Assembly (NCBI GenBank): GCA_003220855.1
Contig: QHTP01000040.1
Span: 1-22,555, forward strand
DNA from: Gemmatimonadota bacterium
Lineage (GTDB): Bacteria > Gemmatimonadota > Gemmatimonadetes > Gemmatimonadales > GWC2-71-9
Direction: 5' to 3'
Length of the DNA stretch: 22,555 bases
Each line of letters opens with the position of its first letter. Positions within the stretch are counted from its first letter, which is position 1. Shown here in pieces: positions 1 to 7,958 of the stretch. Under the pieces are notes generated by a model. It saw nothing but the letters and a program-made list of their open reading frames with translations, was not told where the DNA came from and made no database searches. The position numbers and the translations under genes are program-made.

Positions 1-1199
1 ATCGCCACCACCCCGGACGCTACAATCGGCCCCGGAGTGCCCCCCGAACCGAGCCGCCACCGGGCTCCGCGGGCGGCGAGGGCGCGGTTCAGCTGGCCGA
101 TGAGCGTCGGATCGGCGGGCGGCACCACAACGCTCACCGCGGCTCCTCCGTCGAGCCGATCCCCGATCCCCACGTCGCTGCCGCGTCGCACCCGCTGGCC
201 CTGCTCGAGCACCGCGAGGGCCGCCGCCACGAACGGGCCCGCCCCGCTCGACGCCGTCACACGCGCCGGTGGCGCCACCCGCCACGCGAACACGCGCCGA
301 TCATCGGCCCGCAACTCGTCGGCGTCGAGCGCGGCTTCGCCGACCCACCACCCGGGCCCCTCGGGCGGCAGCACGATCGAGACCGTCGACCCCGGTGCGG
401 CGAGCCCCCGCCCCACCTCGCGACCGCGTACCTGCAGCGTCACTGCCGCCGGTCGGGCGCCCGGCGTCCCGACGATCGATACCGCCACGGCACCGTCGGA
501 CACGCGCAGCGAGCCCACTCCCCGGTTCGCCGGCACCTCGGAGGCGGGGGCGAGCGCGAGCACCCGGACACCCCGCGTCACGCCCGCGCGGCCCGGTCCG
601 AGCGCAGTCCGCTGGAGATCACTCAGCACATGCACCTCGCGTTCCTCGAGCGGCTCCGCGTTCACGAGGCGCACCGCATCGCGCACGGCGGCCGTGAGGT
701 CCAGCCGCCGGGGCGACACGCCGGTGCTGTCCAGCGTCGCGAGCAGCGCGTCGCGCGTCCCCGCCCGTGCCACGCCGTCCGCGAGCACCAGCCACATGCG
801 GTCCGACGCCCCGGCGGCCGCGAGGGAGCCTCTCGCCGCGGCCCGAAGCCGGTCGAGCACCGGCCGCCCGTCCACCACGGCGCCCGACGACAGCGAGTTA
901 TCGAGGATGACGACGAGCGCGGTCCGCTGGTGAGCGGCGGCGCGGCGCATCGGGACGGGAGTGGGAACGAGCGGTCGCGCCGCGGCCAGGACGATCAGCG
1001 CGATCAGGGCGGTGCGTAGCAGCAGCAGCAGTACGTGCCGCAGCCTGAGACGCCGCGCGCTCTGCCGCTCCGCTTCGCTCAGGTAGCGCAAGGGCGGAAA
1101 CTCGGCCTCGGGCGGAATGCGCCGCTCGAACAGATGCAGCAGCGCGGGGATCGCCGCGGCGGCGAGCCCCAGCAGCGCGAGCGGATGCAGGAACGTCAC
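1..1199 (-). CDS. BatA-type VWA membrane protein, partial (C-terminus off the left edge)
   Basis: The protein starts at a GTG (1199-1197) that overlaps the stop of the upstream DUF58 gene in a GTGA arrangement, and it remains open to base 1. About 399 codons are visible. The N-terminus reads MTFLHPLALLGLAAAAIPAL and continues to HLFERR. This is the typical BatA N-terminal double-transmembrane domain: a first hydrophobic helix at about residues 4-24, the proline/arginine link, and a second helix at about 55-75. A VWA-like fold follows, with a MIDAS-type DxSxS motif (D100, S102, S104, in ILDNSLSS). The rest is beta-rich and alanine/valine-rich, as in the periplasmic part of such proteins. Bat proteins usually accompany DUF58 and a MoxR ATPase, and are thought to act in metal-dependent assembly or stress tolerance at the envelope. 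No MoxR gene is visible here. The family call is good; the specific role is unknown. Confidence 0.8.
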   Translation of the reverse strand, partial: MTFLHPLALLGLAAAAIPALLHLFERRIPPEAEFPPLRYLSEAERQSARRLRLRHVLLLLLRTALIALIVLAAARPLVPTPVPMRRAAAHQRTALVVILDNSLSSGAVVDGRPVLDRLRAAARGSLAAAGASDRMWLVLADGVARAGTRDALLATLDSTGVSPRRLDLTAAVRDAVRLVNAEPLEEREVHVLSDLQRTALGPGRAGVTRGVRVLALAPASEVPANRGVGSLRVSDGAVAVSIVGTPGARPAAVTLQVRGREVGRGLAAPGSTVSIVLPPEGPGWWVGEAALDADELRADDRRVFAWRVAPPARVTASSGAGPFVAAALAVLEQGQRVRRGSDVGIGDRLDGGAAVSVVVPPADPTLIGQLNRALAARGARWRLGSGGTPGPIVASGVVA

Positions 1200-2080
1200 G
1201 TGAGCAGCCGGAGCGCCATGCCGAAGGGCAGGTCGGTCAGGATGTGGTGGTAGGCGATCCCGTGACGCCGGCACGTGATGCGCCAGGCGGCGATTTCGCG
1301 GCGCACTGTGTCCCGGTACGCCCGCGCCAGTTCCCGCGGACGCACCACCACACTGACAGCCGATTCGGGATCCCGCAAGCGCACCTCCGGCGCGGCCGAG
1401 AGCTCGGCCTCCGCGGGATCCATCAGGTGCAGCACGATCACGTGATGGCCGCGGTGACGCAGGTAGCGCAGGGCCGTGAGCGCGAGTTCCCGGTCGAACA
1501 GCAGGTCCGACACGAGCACCACCAGCCCCCGACGCACCAGCAACGACGTCAGCTGACCGAGCGCCGCCTCGGCCGCCGTGCCGGCGCCGTCCGGCGTGCG
1601 CTCCAGGCCCCGGACCAGCCGCGCCCACTGACCCGCCCGCACGCGCGGCGGTACGACTTCGCGCACCGCTTCGTCGAACGTGATGAGCCCGGTCGCATCC
1701 CGCTGCCGCAGCAGAATCAGCGCGAGCGCCGCCGCCAGCCGGTCGGCGTAGGCCCGCTTGGTGAGACGCGCCGGCGCCCCGCGCCACGCCATCGAGCGGC
1801 TCGCGTCCACCAGGATCATCGCCCGCAGGTTGGTCTCTTCCTCGAACTGCTTGACGAACAGCCGATCCGCGCGCGCCAGAATCCGCCAATCGAGGTAGCG
1901 CAGCTCGTCCCCCGGTTGATAGGCGCGGTGTTCGGTGAACTCGACGGAGAAGCCGCGGAACGGGGAGCGGTGGATGCCGGCCAGAAACCCTTCGACCACC
2001 CCCGCGGCAACGATTTCGATCCCGCCCAGCCGCGCCACGTCGGCGGGGTCGAGCAGATCGATGCGCGTGGTGTCAGCCAT
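1196..2080 (-). CDS. DUF58 domain-containing protein (VWA-like)
   Basis: This encodes 294 residues from the ATG at 2080-2078. The open frame continues upstream to 2146, but that extra stretch (MSHARGCPLP...) is unlike the family, and MADTTRIDLLDP is the natural N-terminus. The DUF58 signature is clear at about residues 53-80: AYQPGDELRYLDWRILAR followed by a lysine-glutamate-rich FVKQFEEE segment. Next comes a VWA MIDAS motif, DASRS (92-96), inside ILVDASRSM. No transmembrane helix is evident, so it is probably cytosolic. Its 3' end overlaps the start of the BatA-type gene by 4 bp, so the two are co-transcribed and probably translationally coupled. DUF58 proteins normally work with MoxR AAA+ ATPases and VWA partners; the biochemical function is not established. 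Confidence 0.88.
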   Translation of the reverse strand: MADTTRIDLLDPADVARLGGIEIVAAGVVEGFLAGIHRSPFRGFSVEFTEHRAYQPGDELRYLDWRILARADRLFVKQFEEETNLRAMILVDASRSMAWRGAPARLTKRAYADRLAAALALILLRQRDATGLITFDEAVREVVPPRVRAGQWARLVRGLERTPDGAGTAAEAALGQLTSLLVRRGLVVLVSDLLFDRELALTALRYLRHRGHHVIVLHLMDPAEAELSAAPEVRLRDPESAVSVVVRPRELARAYRDTVRREIAAWRITCRRHGIAYHHILTDLPFGMALRLLT

Positions 2081-2251
2081 GGGGTTCGCGGAAGCTAATG
2101 ATCGGCCGATTGTCCCGGGTAGAGGACAGCCGCGGGCGTGTGACACCGCTCAACGGTCGTTGTAAGGTCGCCATCGACAACCAGTTGGAAGACGGGACCT
2201 CGAGTCGCCGACTGGCATGACGCCTGCTCCTCTCGCGGAGGGGAGGCACTC
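2081..2251. promoter_or_regulatory. Divergent intergenic region between DUF58 and DUF4384 genes
   Basis: This 171-bp gap separates two divergent genes, so promoters for both should lie here. I could not find convincing -35/-10 pairs on either strand. The only clear signal is a strong Shine-Dalgarno tract, GGAGGGGAGG (2237-2246), five bases before the ATG at 2252. It fixes the start of the DUF4384 gene. No ORF or RNA gene was recognised in the gap. Confidence 0.4.
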
Positions 2252-3421
2252 ATGTTGACCACGTTCGGCTTGATCAGCCTGCTCGTCGGCCCGGTCGGGG
2301 GCCCTACGCTCCAGCCCGCCGCCCTCTCGGACCGCCCGCGTGTCGAGATCTGGACCGACCGGGGCGACGACCCGTACGCCAGCGGCCAGGGCGTGCGCGT
2401 GCACTTTCGCACCGAGCAGGACGCGTACGTCACCATCCTGCGCATCGACACCGATGGCCGGGTGCGGGTTCTGTTCCCACGCGAGCCGTGGGAGGACAAC
2501 TTCACGCGCGGCGGCCGCGACTACGAGGTCCCGGGCCGCGACTCCCGCGACGCCTTCTACATCGACGACTACCCGGGCGTCGGCTACCTCTTCGCCGTCG
2601 TCGCGGGCGACGCCTTCGTGTACGACGCGCTCGAGAGCCACGAGCATTGGGACTATCGCGCCATCGCCGACGGCCGCGTGCACGGCGATCCCTACGTCGC
2701 GGTCACGGACCTGGCGCAGCGCATCGTGCCTGCGGGGTACGGCGACTGGGACTACGACCTCGCGCCGTACTACGTCCAGCGGCACTACGACTATCCACGG
2801 TTCCTGTGCTACGACTGCCACTCGTACGTGAACTATTCCTCCTGGAGCCCGTACGACTACACCTGCGTGCGTTTCCGGATCGTGGTGTACGACGATCCGT
2901 ACTACTACCCCTATCGCTCGTACGGCGCGACACGGGTGGTGTTCACCCGGCCCCTCCGGCCCGAGCCGCGCTTCATCTTCAAAGACCGTCAGGCCTCCGA
3001 CGCGTTCGTCACGCGCGTGCGCGCCCGTCCGGCGGACGACGACCGGCGGCGCGAGGTCGGCGTGCGTGCTCGCGATCTGGGCGGCACGAGCGTCAATCCA
3101 CCGCCCGAGGTGCGGCCGCGGGCCCGGCCAAACAGCGACCGCCCGACGCAGCCTGAGCCACGCGCTCGTCCCGACCAGCCGGACCATCCTGAGCGTCCAG
3201 CGCCGGCGGAACGTCCCGACCGCCCCGAGCGCCGGGAGCCGCCCGCCCGTCGACCCGAGCCGGCGGTCACCGCGCCGCCACCCGCCCCGCGCCCTTCGCC
3301 CCGCGCAGAGCCGCGGCGCGAGGCTCCGCCCCCCAAGAGCGAGCCGCGTGTGGAGCCGAAGCGCGATGCCCCGAAGGACAAGCCGCGGGCCGAGCCGGAG
3401 TTGAAACGCCGCAAGCCGTGA
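2252..3421 (+). CDS. Secreted DUF4384 domain-containing protein with Tyr-rich segment and disordered Pro/Arg tail
   Basis: The protein has 389 residues, with its start set by a strong ribosome-binding site (2237-2246). A hydrophobic N-terminus (about 1-22) suggests a signal peptide or anchor, though it is weak. Residues 30-130 match the DUF4384 pattern: a charged opening, VRVHFRTEQDAYVTILRID, GRVRVLFP, then a GYLFAVVA strand. This domain is found in surface or secreted proteins, and no enzymatic role is known. Residues 163-224 are extremely tyrosine-rich (17 Tyr in about 62 residues) and contain three cysteines, in LCYDCHSY and YTC. From about 283 to the end the chain is almost all Pro, Arg, Glu and Ala. 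It is predicted to be disordered and strongly basic. Such a tail could bind peptidoglycan, nucleic acid or polyanions, but that is speculation. The family call is moderately firm; the function is unknown. Confidence 0.75.
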   Translation: MLTTFGLISLLVGPVGGPTLQPAALSDRPRVEIWTDRGDDPYASGQGVRVHFRTEQDAYVTILRIDTDGRVRVLFPREPWEDNFTRGGRDYEVPGRDSRDAFYIDDYPGVGYLFAVVAGDAFVYDALESHEHWDYRAIADGRVHGDPYVAVTDLAQRIVPAGYGDWDYDLAPYYVQRHYDYPRFLCYDCHSYVNYSSWSPYDYTCVRFRIVVYDDPYYYPYRSYGATRVVFTRPLRPEPRFIFKDRQASDAFVTRVRARPADDDRRREVGVRARDLGGTSVNPPPEVRPRARPNSDRPTQPEPRARPDQPDHPERPAPAERPDRPERREPPARRPEPAVTAPPPAPRPSPRAEPRREAPPPKSEPRVEPKRDAPKDKPRAEPELKRRKP

Positions 3422-3434
3422 CGACCCGCGGCAC

Positions 3435-3450
3435 GCCGGGCGCGCCCGGC
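3435..3450. terminator. Perfect 16-bp GC palindrome after the DUF4384 gene
   Basis: GCCGGGCGCGCCCGGC is its own reverse complement. In RNA it could form a 6-bp stem with a CGCG loop, 13 bases after the DUF4384 stop and about 60 bases before the M28 peptidase start. No uridine tract follows, so it does not fit a classical intrinsic terminator. It may slow transcription, protect a 3' end or be chance in a GC-rich genome. Confidence 0.25.
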
Positions 3451-3510
3451 CGTAGTCCCCCACGGTCGGGCGCGTTAGCTTCTTCGCTCTCCTCATCGAG
3501 GCCCCCACTG

Positions 3511-5043
3511 ATGCGGTGCCGCCTGAACCTGTTGCTCGCGGTGCTCACGGTGCCGGTCGCGGCGCAACGGCAACAGCCGGCTGCCCGGGGCGCGGCGGTG
3601 ATCACGGCCGAGGAGGTGCGGCGCCGCATCGGCATCATCGCGGCCGACTCGATGCTGGGCCGGGCGACGCCGAGCCCGCAGCTCGATCAGGTGGCGGCGT
3701 ACGTGGCGGCCGAGTTCCGTCGCTTCGGCCTCAAGCCCGGCGGTGACAGCGGAACCTACCTGCAGCGCTACCCGCTCGAGGTCGAGCGGTTCGACCCGGA
3801 AAGCGTGAGCGTCCGGATCGCGGGCCCGGTGCCCGCGACCTGGCGCACCGGTCGGGACGTGCTGCTGGTCGAAGGACAGCCAGCGACGGGAGACAGCGCG
3901 GGCGCGGGAGTAGTCATCACCGGGTCGCCCCAGGGAGCCGCCGCATTCGATTCCTCGGCGGTGACCGGAAAGGTGGTGTTCCTCGCGTACGGGCCCGGCG
4001 TCAACGCGGTCGCGGTGAAGGTCCTGCCGCTCCGACCGCTGGCGCTGGTGCTGGTGGCGGACTTCCCCGACTCGATCTGGGAAAAGCTGCCCGGTCACGC
4101 GGCGAGCGTCCGCGTACGCAACCCGAGCGAGGAGGACGGATCCGCGATCCCGGCGGTGTTCGCCGTGCGGGCCGGGACGACCCGGACGCTCTTCACGCAG
4201 GCGGGCGCACCACCCGACTCGCTCCGCGTCTGGGGCGAGCGGCCGCTCGCCGCCCATTCCCTCCCCGCTGTCAGGGTGCAGCTCGCCGTGCACCAGCAGC
4301 TGCTCGAGCGCACGTCCGCCCCCAACGTGGTAGGCATCCTGGAGGGCGACGACGCCACGCTGAAAAAGGAATACGTGCTCTTCACCGCGCACATGGACCA
4401 TATCGGCACGCCGGCCGCGGGGGAGGGGTGCACGGCCCGCGGCGCCGACTCGATCTGTAACGGCGCGGATGACGACGGCTCGGGGACGGTCGCCGTCATC
4501 GAGCTGGCTCAGGCGTTCACGACGGCGCGCGAGCGCCCCAAGCGCTCCCTCGTGTTCATGACCGTGAGCGGCGAGGAGCGGGGCCTGTGGGGCAGCGCGT
4601 ACTTCGCCGAGCACCCGACGGTGCCGCTCGCCAACGTCGTCGCGGACTTGAACAGCGACATGGTCGGTCGCAACGCGAAGGACACGCTCGCGGTGATCGG
4701 CCGGGAGCACTCAAACCTGGGGGGGGTGGTCGACAGTATCGCGCTGGCTCATCCCGAGCTCAACATCAAGCCTGTCGGCGACCTGTGGCCGCAGGAAGGC
4801 CTCTATTACCGCTCGGACCACTACAATTTCGCGAGAAAGGGTGTGCCCATCCTGTTCTTCACGACGGGCCTGCACCCCGACTACCACCAGGTGACCGATT
4901 CGCCGGACAAGATCGACGCGGAAAAGGAAGCACGCTTTGCGCGGCTGGTGTTCTACCTGGGCCTGGCCGTGGCGAACACGACCGCACGACCGCAGTGGAA
5001 CGCGCAGAGTTACAAGCGGATCGTGGGCGGCGGCACGAACTGA
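3511..5043 (+). CDS. Secreted M28-family metallopeptidase with PA-like insert
   Basis: This encodes 510 residues from the ATG at 3511. The frame is open further upstream (GTG at 3418), but only the 3511 start gives a normal signal peptide, MRCRLNLLLAVLTVPVAAQ. Residues about 90-260 form a protease-associated-like insert. The peptidase domain carries the expected di-zinc ligands. They are H294 in TAHMDH, the aspartate cluster D320-D322 in NGADDDGSG, catalytic and ligand glutamates E355/E356 in SGEERGLWGS, D383 in NSDMVGRN, and H459 in HPDYHQVTD. The family (M28, aminopeptidase Y/S and relatives) cleaves N-terminal residues or small peptides, here presumably in the periplasm or outside the cell. 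The gene ends 3 bp before the convergent rho stop. An 8-G run at about 4719-4726 lies inside the gene. Confidence 0.93.
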   Translation: MRCRLNLLLAVLTVPVAAQRQQPAARGAAVITAEEVRRRIGIIAADSMLGRATPSPQLDQVAAYVAAEFRRFGLKPGGDSGTYLQRYPLEVERFDPESVSVRIAGPVPATWRTGRDVLLVEGQPATGDSAGAGVVITGSPQGAAAFDSSAVTGKVVFLAYGPGVNAVAVKVLPLRPLALVLVADFPDSIWEKLPGHAASVRVRNPSEEDGSAIPAVFAVRAGTTRTLFTQAGAPPDSLRVWGERPLAAHSLPAVRVQLAVHQQLLERTSAPNVVGILEGDDATLKKEYVLFTAHMDHIGTPAAGEGCTARGADSICNGADDDGSGTVAVIELAQAFTTARERPKRSLVFMTVSGEERGLWGSAYFAEHPTVPLANVVADLNSDMVGRNAKDTLAVIGREHSNLGGVVDSIALAHPELNIKPVGDLWPQEGLYYRSDHYNFARKGVPILFFTTGLHPDYHQVTDSPDKIDAEKEARFARLVFYLGLAVANTTARPQWNAQSYKRIVGGGTN

Positions 5044-5046
5044 CGT

Positions 5047-6063
5047 TCAGCTGACCGATTTCAACAGCTCGACGTTGGTCTTGGTGCGCCGCAGCTGGGC
5101 CAGCAGCCCTTCCATCGCCTTCTCGGGCGGGAGCCCGACCAGACCGCGCCGCAGCTGCTGCTTGGCCGCGACCGTGGCGGGATCGGCGAGCAGCTCCTCG
5201 CGCCGGGTGCCGCTGGCCGCGACGTCGACCGCCGGATAGACGCGCCGGTCGGCCAGGGCACGCGACAGCCGCAGCTCGGCGTTGCCCGTCCCCTTGAACT
5301 CCTCGAAGATCACGTCGTCCATGCGGCTCTCCGTCTCGACGAGTGCGGTGGCGATGACGGTGAGCGAGCCACCGTCCGGCACGGCCCGCGCGGCGCCGAA
5401 CAAGCCCTTGGGCTTGGCGAGGGCGTTGGCGTCGAGGCCGCCGGACATGGTCCGGCCACTGCCCCGCCCGGTCGTGTTGTGCGAGCGCGCCAGTCGCGTG
5501 AGCGAGTCGAGCACGATCACGACGTCACGCCCGAGCTCCACCTGGCGGCGCGCGTGCTCGAAGACGATGTCCGCGACGGCGACGTGCCGCTCGTGGGACA
5601 GGTCGAAGCTCGACGCGATCACCTCGCCCCGGCCCCAATCGATCATCTCGCTCACCTCTTCCGGGCGCTCGTCCACCAGCAGCACGAGGAGGGTCACCGC
5701 CGGATGGTTGAGGGCGACGCCCTCGGCGATGGCCTGGAGCATCATGGTCTTCCCCGCTTTGGGGGGCGACACGATCAACGCCCGCTGACCGAAACCGAGC
5801 GGGCAGATCAGGTCGACGACGCGCTGCGTCTCCGCGGTGCGCGGGCTCGACGCGCGCGGCGACTCGAGTCCGAGCGGACGCGCGGGATGCACCGCGCCGA
5901 GCGTGGCGAACTCGGGTCGGTCGGCCAGACGCCCGGGCGGCGCGCCGTTGACGCTCGCGACCCTGCCGTTCTCGAGCGTGACGAGATCACCCCGACGCAG
6001 GCCTGGGACCCGCACGCCGGGATCGCCCTTGGCCGGCAAATAGCTGTTGGCGGCGAGCCGCAC
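5047..6063 (-). CDS. rho: Transcription termination factor Rho, short form
   Basis: This encodes 338 residues from the first usable GTG (6063). The motor domain is complete. It has the P-loop SPPKAGKT (99-106), LLVDERPEEVSEM, Walker B VVIVLDSLTRLAR (181-193), the Q-loop segment SGGLDANAL, and the R-loop FKGTGN (256-261). The C-terminus ends in the usual KTN...LLK pattern. It unwinds RNA as a hexameric ATPase and ends transcription. It is shorter than E. coli Rho (419 residues): the N-terminal helix bundle is absent and the RNA-binding cold-shock-like domain is abbreviated. Part of that domain seems to lie upstream of the GTG, in frame but without an ATG, GTG or TTG start (see the entry at 6064-6129). 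It is convergent with the M28 gene and divergent from lepA. Confidence 0.95.
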   Translation of the reverse strand: MRLAANSYLPAKGDPGVRVPGLRRGDLVTLENGRVASVNGAPPGRLADRPEFATLGAVHPARPLGLESPRASSPRTAETQRVVDLICPLGFGQRALIVSPPKAGKTMMLQAIAEGVALNHPAVTLLVLLVDERPEEVSEMIDWGRGEVIASSFDLSHERHVAVADIVFEHARRQVELGRDVVIVLDSLTRLARSHNTTGRGSGRTMSGGLDANALAKPKGLFGAARAVPDGGSLTVIATALVETESRMDDVIFEEFKGTGNAELRLSRALADRRVYPAVDVAASGTRREELLADPATVAAKQQLRRGLVGLPPEKAMEGLLAQLRRTKTNVELLKSVS

Positions 6064-6129
6064 GGCGCCGCCGTTGTTGGAGGAAGGATCGAACCAGCCG
6101 GTGATAGGGGGCAGAAGGCCTCGGTCCAG
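6064..6129 (-). other. rho: Probable in-frame N-terminal extension of rho lacking a standard start codon
   Basis: Reading upstream of the GTG at 6063 in the rho frame gives LDRGLLPPITGWFDPSSNN, then GGA, before the annotated VRLAANSYL. This matches the beginning of the Rho cold-shock-like RNA-binding domain (compare E. coli G-V-L-E-I-L...GFGFLR...SYL). An in-frame TAG lies at 6144-6142, and no ATG, GTG or TTG occurs between it and 6063. The best candidate start is CTG at 6114-6112, preceded by GAGG (6122-6119) at a 4-base spacing. A second CTG is at 6129-6127. Use of a CTG start is an inference. Confidence 0.6.
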
Positions 6130-6149
6130 TAAAGATAGCGCCTATATTT
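6130..6149. promoter_or_regulatory. Possible overlapping divergent promoter for rho and lepA
   Basis: This AT-rich island in a very GC-rich context is an imperfect inverted repeat, AAAGATAG-CGC-CTATATTT (7 of 8 positions pair). Each strand therefore reads CTATNTTT, giving a -10-like TATATT on the plus strand (6143-6148) and TATCTT on the minus strand (6137-6132). On the plus strand this would place the lepA transcript start only a few bases before its ATG at 6159, giving a nearly leaderless mRNA. Neither side has a recognisable -35 box at the right spacing, so the call is tentative. Confidence 0.35.
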
Positions 6150-6158
6150 CTCCCGCAC

Positions 6159-7958
6159 ATGCGCCAGGATCACATCCGCAACTTCTGCATCGTGGCCCAC
6201 ATCGACCACGGGAAATCGACGCTGGCCGACCGGCTGATCGAGCTCACGGGGACCCTGGACAAGCGGCTGATGCGGGAGCAGGTGCTCGACACGATGGACC
6301 TGGAGCGCGAGCGCGGCATCACCATCAAGCTCAACGCCGTCCGCATGACCTACCACTCGCGCGACGGCGGCATCTACGAGCTCAATCTGATCGATACGCC
6401 CGGCCACGTGGACTTCACCTACGAGGTGTCGCGCTCGCTGCAGGCGTGCGAGGGCGCGATCCTGGTGGTCGATGCCTCCCAGGGCATCCAGGCGCAGACG
6501 ATCTCCAACCTGTTCCTCGCGCTCGACGCGGGGCTCGAGATCATCCCGGTCCTCAACAAGATCGACCTGCCGGGAGCCGAGCCCGATCGCCGTGCCCAGG
6601 AGATCCACGAGCTGATCGGGGCCAAGCCGGAGGAGATCCTCCGCATCTCGGCCAAGGAGGGCACCAACGTTCCCGACCTGCTCGAGGCCGTGGTGCGCCG
6701 CGTCCCCGCGCCCCGGGGCACGGCCGAGGCGCCGCTCCGCGCTCTGATCTTCGACTCGTATTACGATCGCTATCGCGGTGCCATTCCCAGCATCCGCGTG
6801 GTGGATGGCACGATCCGGCCCGGCATGAAGATCGCTTTCGGGGCGCACACGGAAGACCTGTACGAGGTGGACGAGGTCGGCTACCTGCAGCTGGGCCACA
6901 AGCCCGCGGAGCAGGTCGAGGCGGGGGAGGTCGGTTACTTCGTCGCCAACGTGCGCGGCGTGCGCGAGACGCGTCCCGGGGACACCGTGCTCGACGCGGA
7001 GCACCGCGATGTGGCGCTCTTGCCCGGATACCGCGACATCAAGTCGATGGTGTTCGCCGGGCTGTACCCGACGGAGCCGAACCAGTTCGAAGAGCTGCGC
7101 GACGCGCTCGCCAAGCTGCAGCTGAACGACGCGTCGCTGCACTACGAGCCCGAATCGTCCGTGGCGCTGGGGTTCGGCTTCCGCTGCGGCTTCCTCGGTC
7201 TCCTGCACATGGAGATCGTGCGCGAACGGCTCGAGCGGGAGTTCAATCTCGACCTGATCAGCACCGTCCCCAACGTGGAATACCACGTCCACAAGACGGA
7301 CGGCACCATGGACCTGGTCGAGAACCCGAGCCTCCTGCCCCACGGCTCGGCCGTGGATCGGATCGAGGAGCCGTACGTGAAGGCACGGATCGTCGCACCC
7401 GCGGAATACATCGGCGCGATCATGAAGCTCGGCCAGGAGCGCCGCGGGGTGTATCGCGGGATGCACTACGTGGACCCGACCCGCGTGGACTTCACCTGGG
7501 AGTTCCCGCTCGCCGAAATCATCCTCGATTTCTACGACAAGCTGAAGACGATCTCGCGCGGCTACGCCTCGCTGGACTACGAGTTCCTGGAGTACCGGCC
7601 GTCCGACCTCGTCAAGCTCGACATGCTGCTCAACGGCGACGCGGTGGACGCGTTTTCGGTGATCATTCACCGTGACAAGGCGTACGAGTGGGGCAAGAAG
7701 ATCGCCGAGAAGCTGCGCGAGCTGATCCCGCGGCAGCTGTTCGAGGTCGTGATCCAGGCCGCGATCGGCACGAAAGTGATCGCACGGGAGACGATCCGCC
7801 CGTTGCGCAAGAACGTCACGGCGAAGTGCTACGGCGGCGACGTGACCCGCAAGCGCAAGCTGCTCGAGAAGCAGAAAGAGGGGAAGAAGCGGATGAAGCA
7901 GGTGGGCACGGTCGAGATTCCGCAGGAAGCGTTTCTGGCGGTTTTGCAGGTTGACTAG
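6159..7958 (+). CDS. lepA: Elongation factor 4 (LepA), ribosome back-translocase GTPase
   Basis: The protein has 599 residues, the usual LepA length. The G domain opens with AHIDHGKST (13-21), followed by the switch region ERERGITIK, DTPGHVDF and NKIDLPGA. The EF-G-like domains II, III and V follow, and the LepA-specific C-terminal domain ends in the family's lysine-rich tail (RKRKLLEKQKEGKKRMKQVG...IPQEAF). It acts on the ribosome, where it binds GTP and remodels stalled or mistranslocated complexes; it is also linked to initiation and 30S assembly. The start has only a weak upstream ribosome-binding site, consistent with a very short leader. It is the first gene of a roughly 10-kb co-directional run. 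The next gene overlaps its 3' end by 8 bp. Confidence 0.98.
   Translation: MRQDHIRNFCIVAHIDHGKSTLADRLIELTGTLDKRLMREQVLDTMDLERERGITIKLNAVRMTYHSRDGGIYELNLIDTPGHVDFTYEVSRSLQACEGAILVVDASQGIQAQTISNLFLALDAGLEIIPVLNKIDLPGAEPDRRAQEIHELIGAKPEEILRISAKEGTNVPDLLEAVVRRVPAPRGTAEAPLRALIFDSYYDRYRGAIPSIRVVDGTIRPGMKIAFGAHTEDLYEVDEVGYLQLGHKPAEQVEAGEVGYFVANVRGVRETRPGDTVLDAEHRDVALLPGYRDIKSMVFAGLYPTEPNQFEELRDALAKLQLNDASLHYEPESSVALGFGFRCGFLGLLHMEIVRERLEREFNLDLISTVPNVEYHVHKTDGTMDLVENPSLLPHGSAVDRIEEPYVKARIVAPAEYIGAIMKLGQERRGVYRGMHYVDPTRVDFTWEFPLAEIILDFYDKLKTISRGYASLDYEFLEYRPSDLVKLDMLLNGDAVDAFSVIIHRDKAYEWGKKIAEKLRELIPRQLFEVVIQAAIGTKVIARETIRPLRKNVTAKCYGGDVTRKRKLLEKQKEGKKRMKQVGTVEIPQEAFLAVLQVD

Noticed and set aside
1..1020. 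Plus-strand Arg/Pro/Ser-rich frames at the left edge
   Set aside because: They are reversed readings of the BatA-type gene, whose minus-strand frame has the expected membrane helices and MIDAS motif.
1244..2098. Long plus-strand open frame opposite the DUF58 gene
   Set aside because: The minus strand carries clear DUF58 and MIDAS motifs. The plus-strand product is low-complexity Arg/His/Gln.
3418..3510. Upstream GTG start for the M28 peptidase
   Set aside because: The extra 31 residues would sit in front of a perfect signal peptide, and the region holds a palindrome expected in untranslated DNA.
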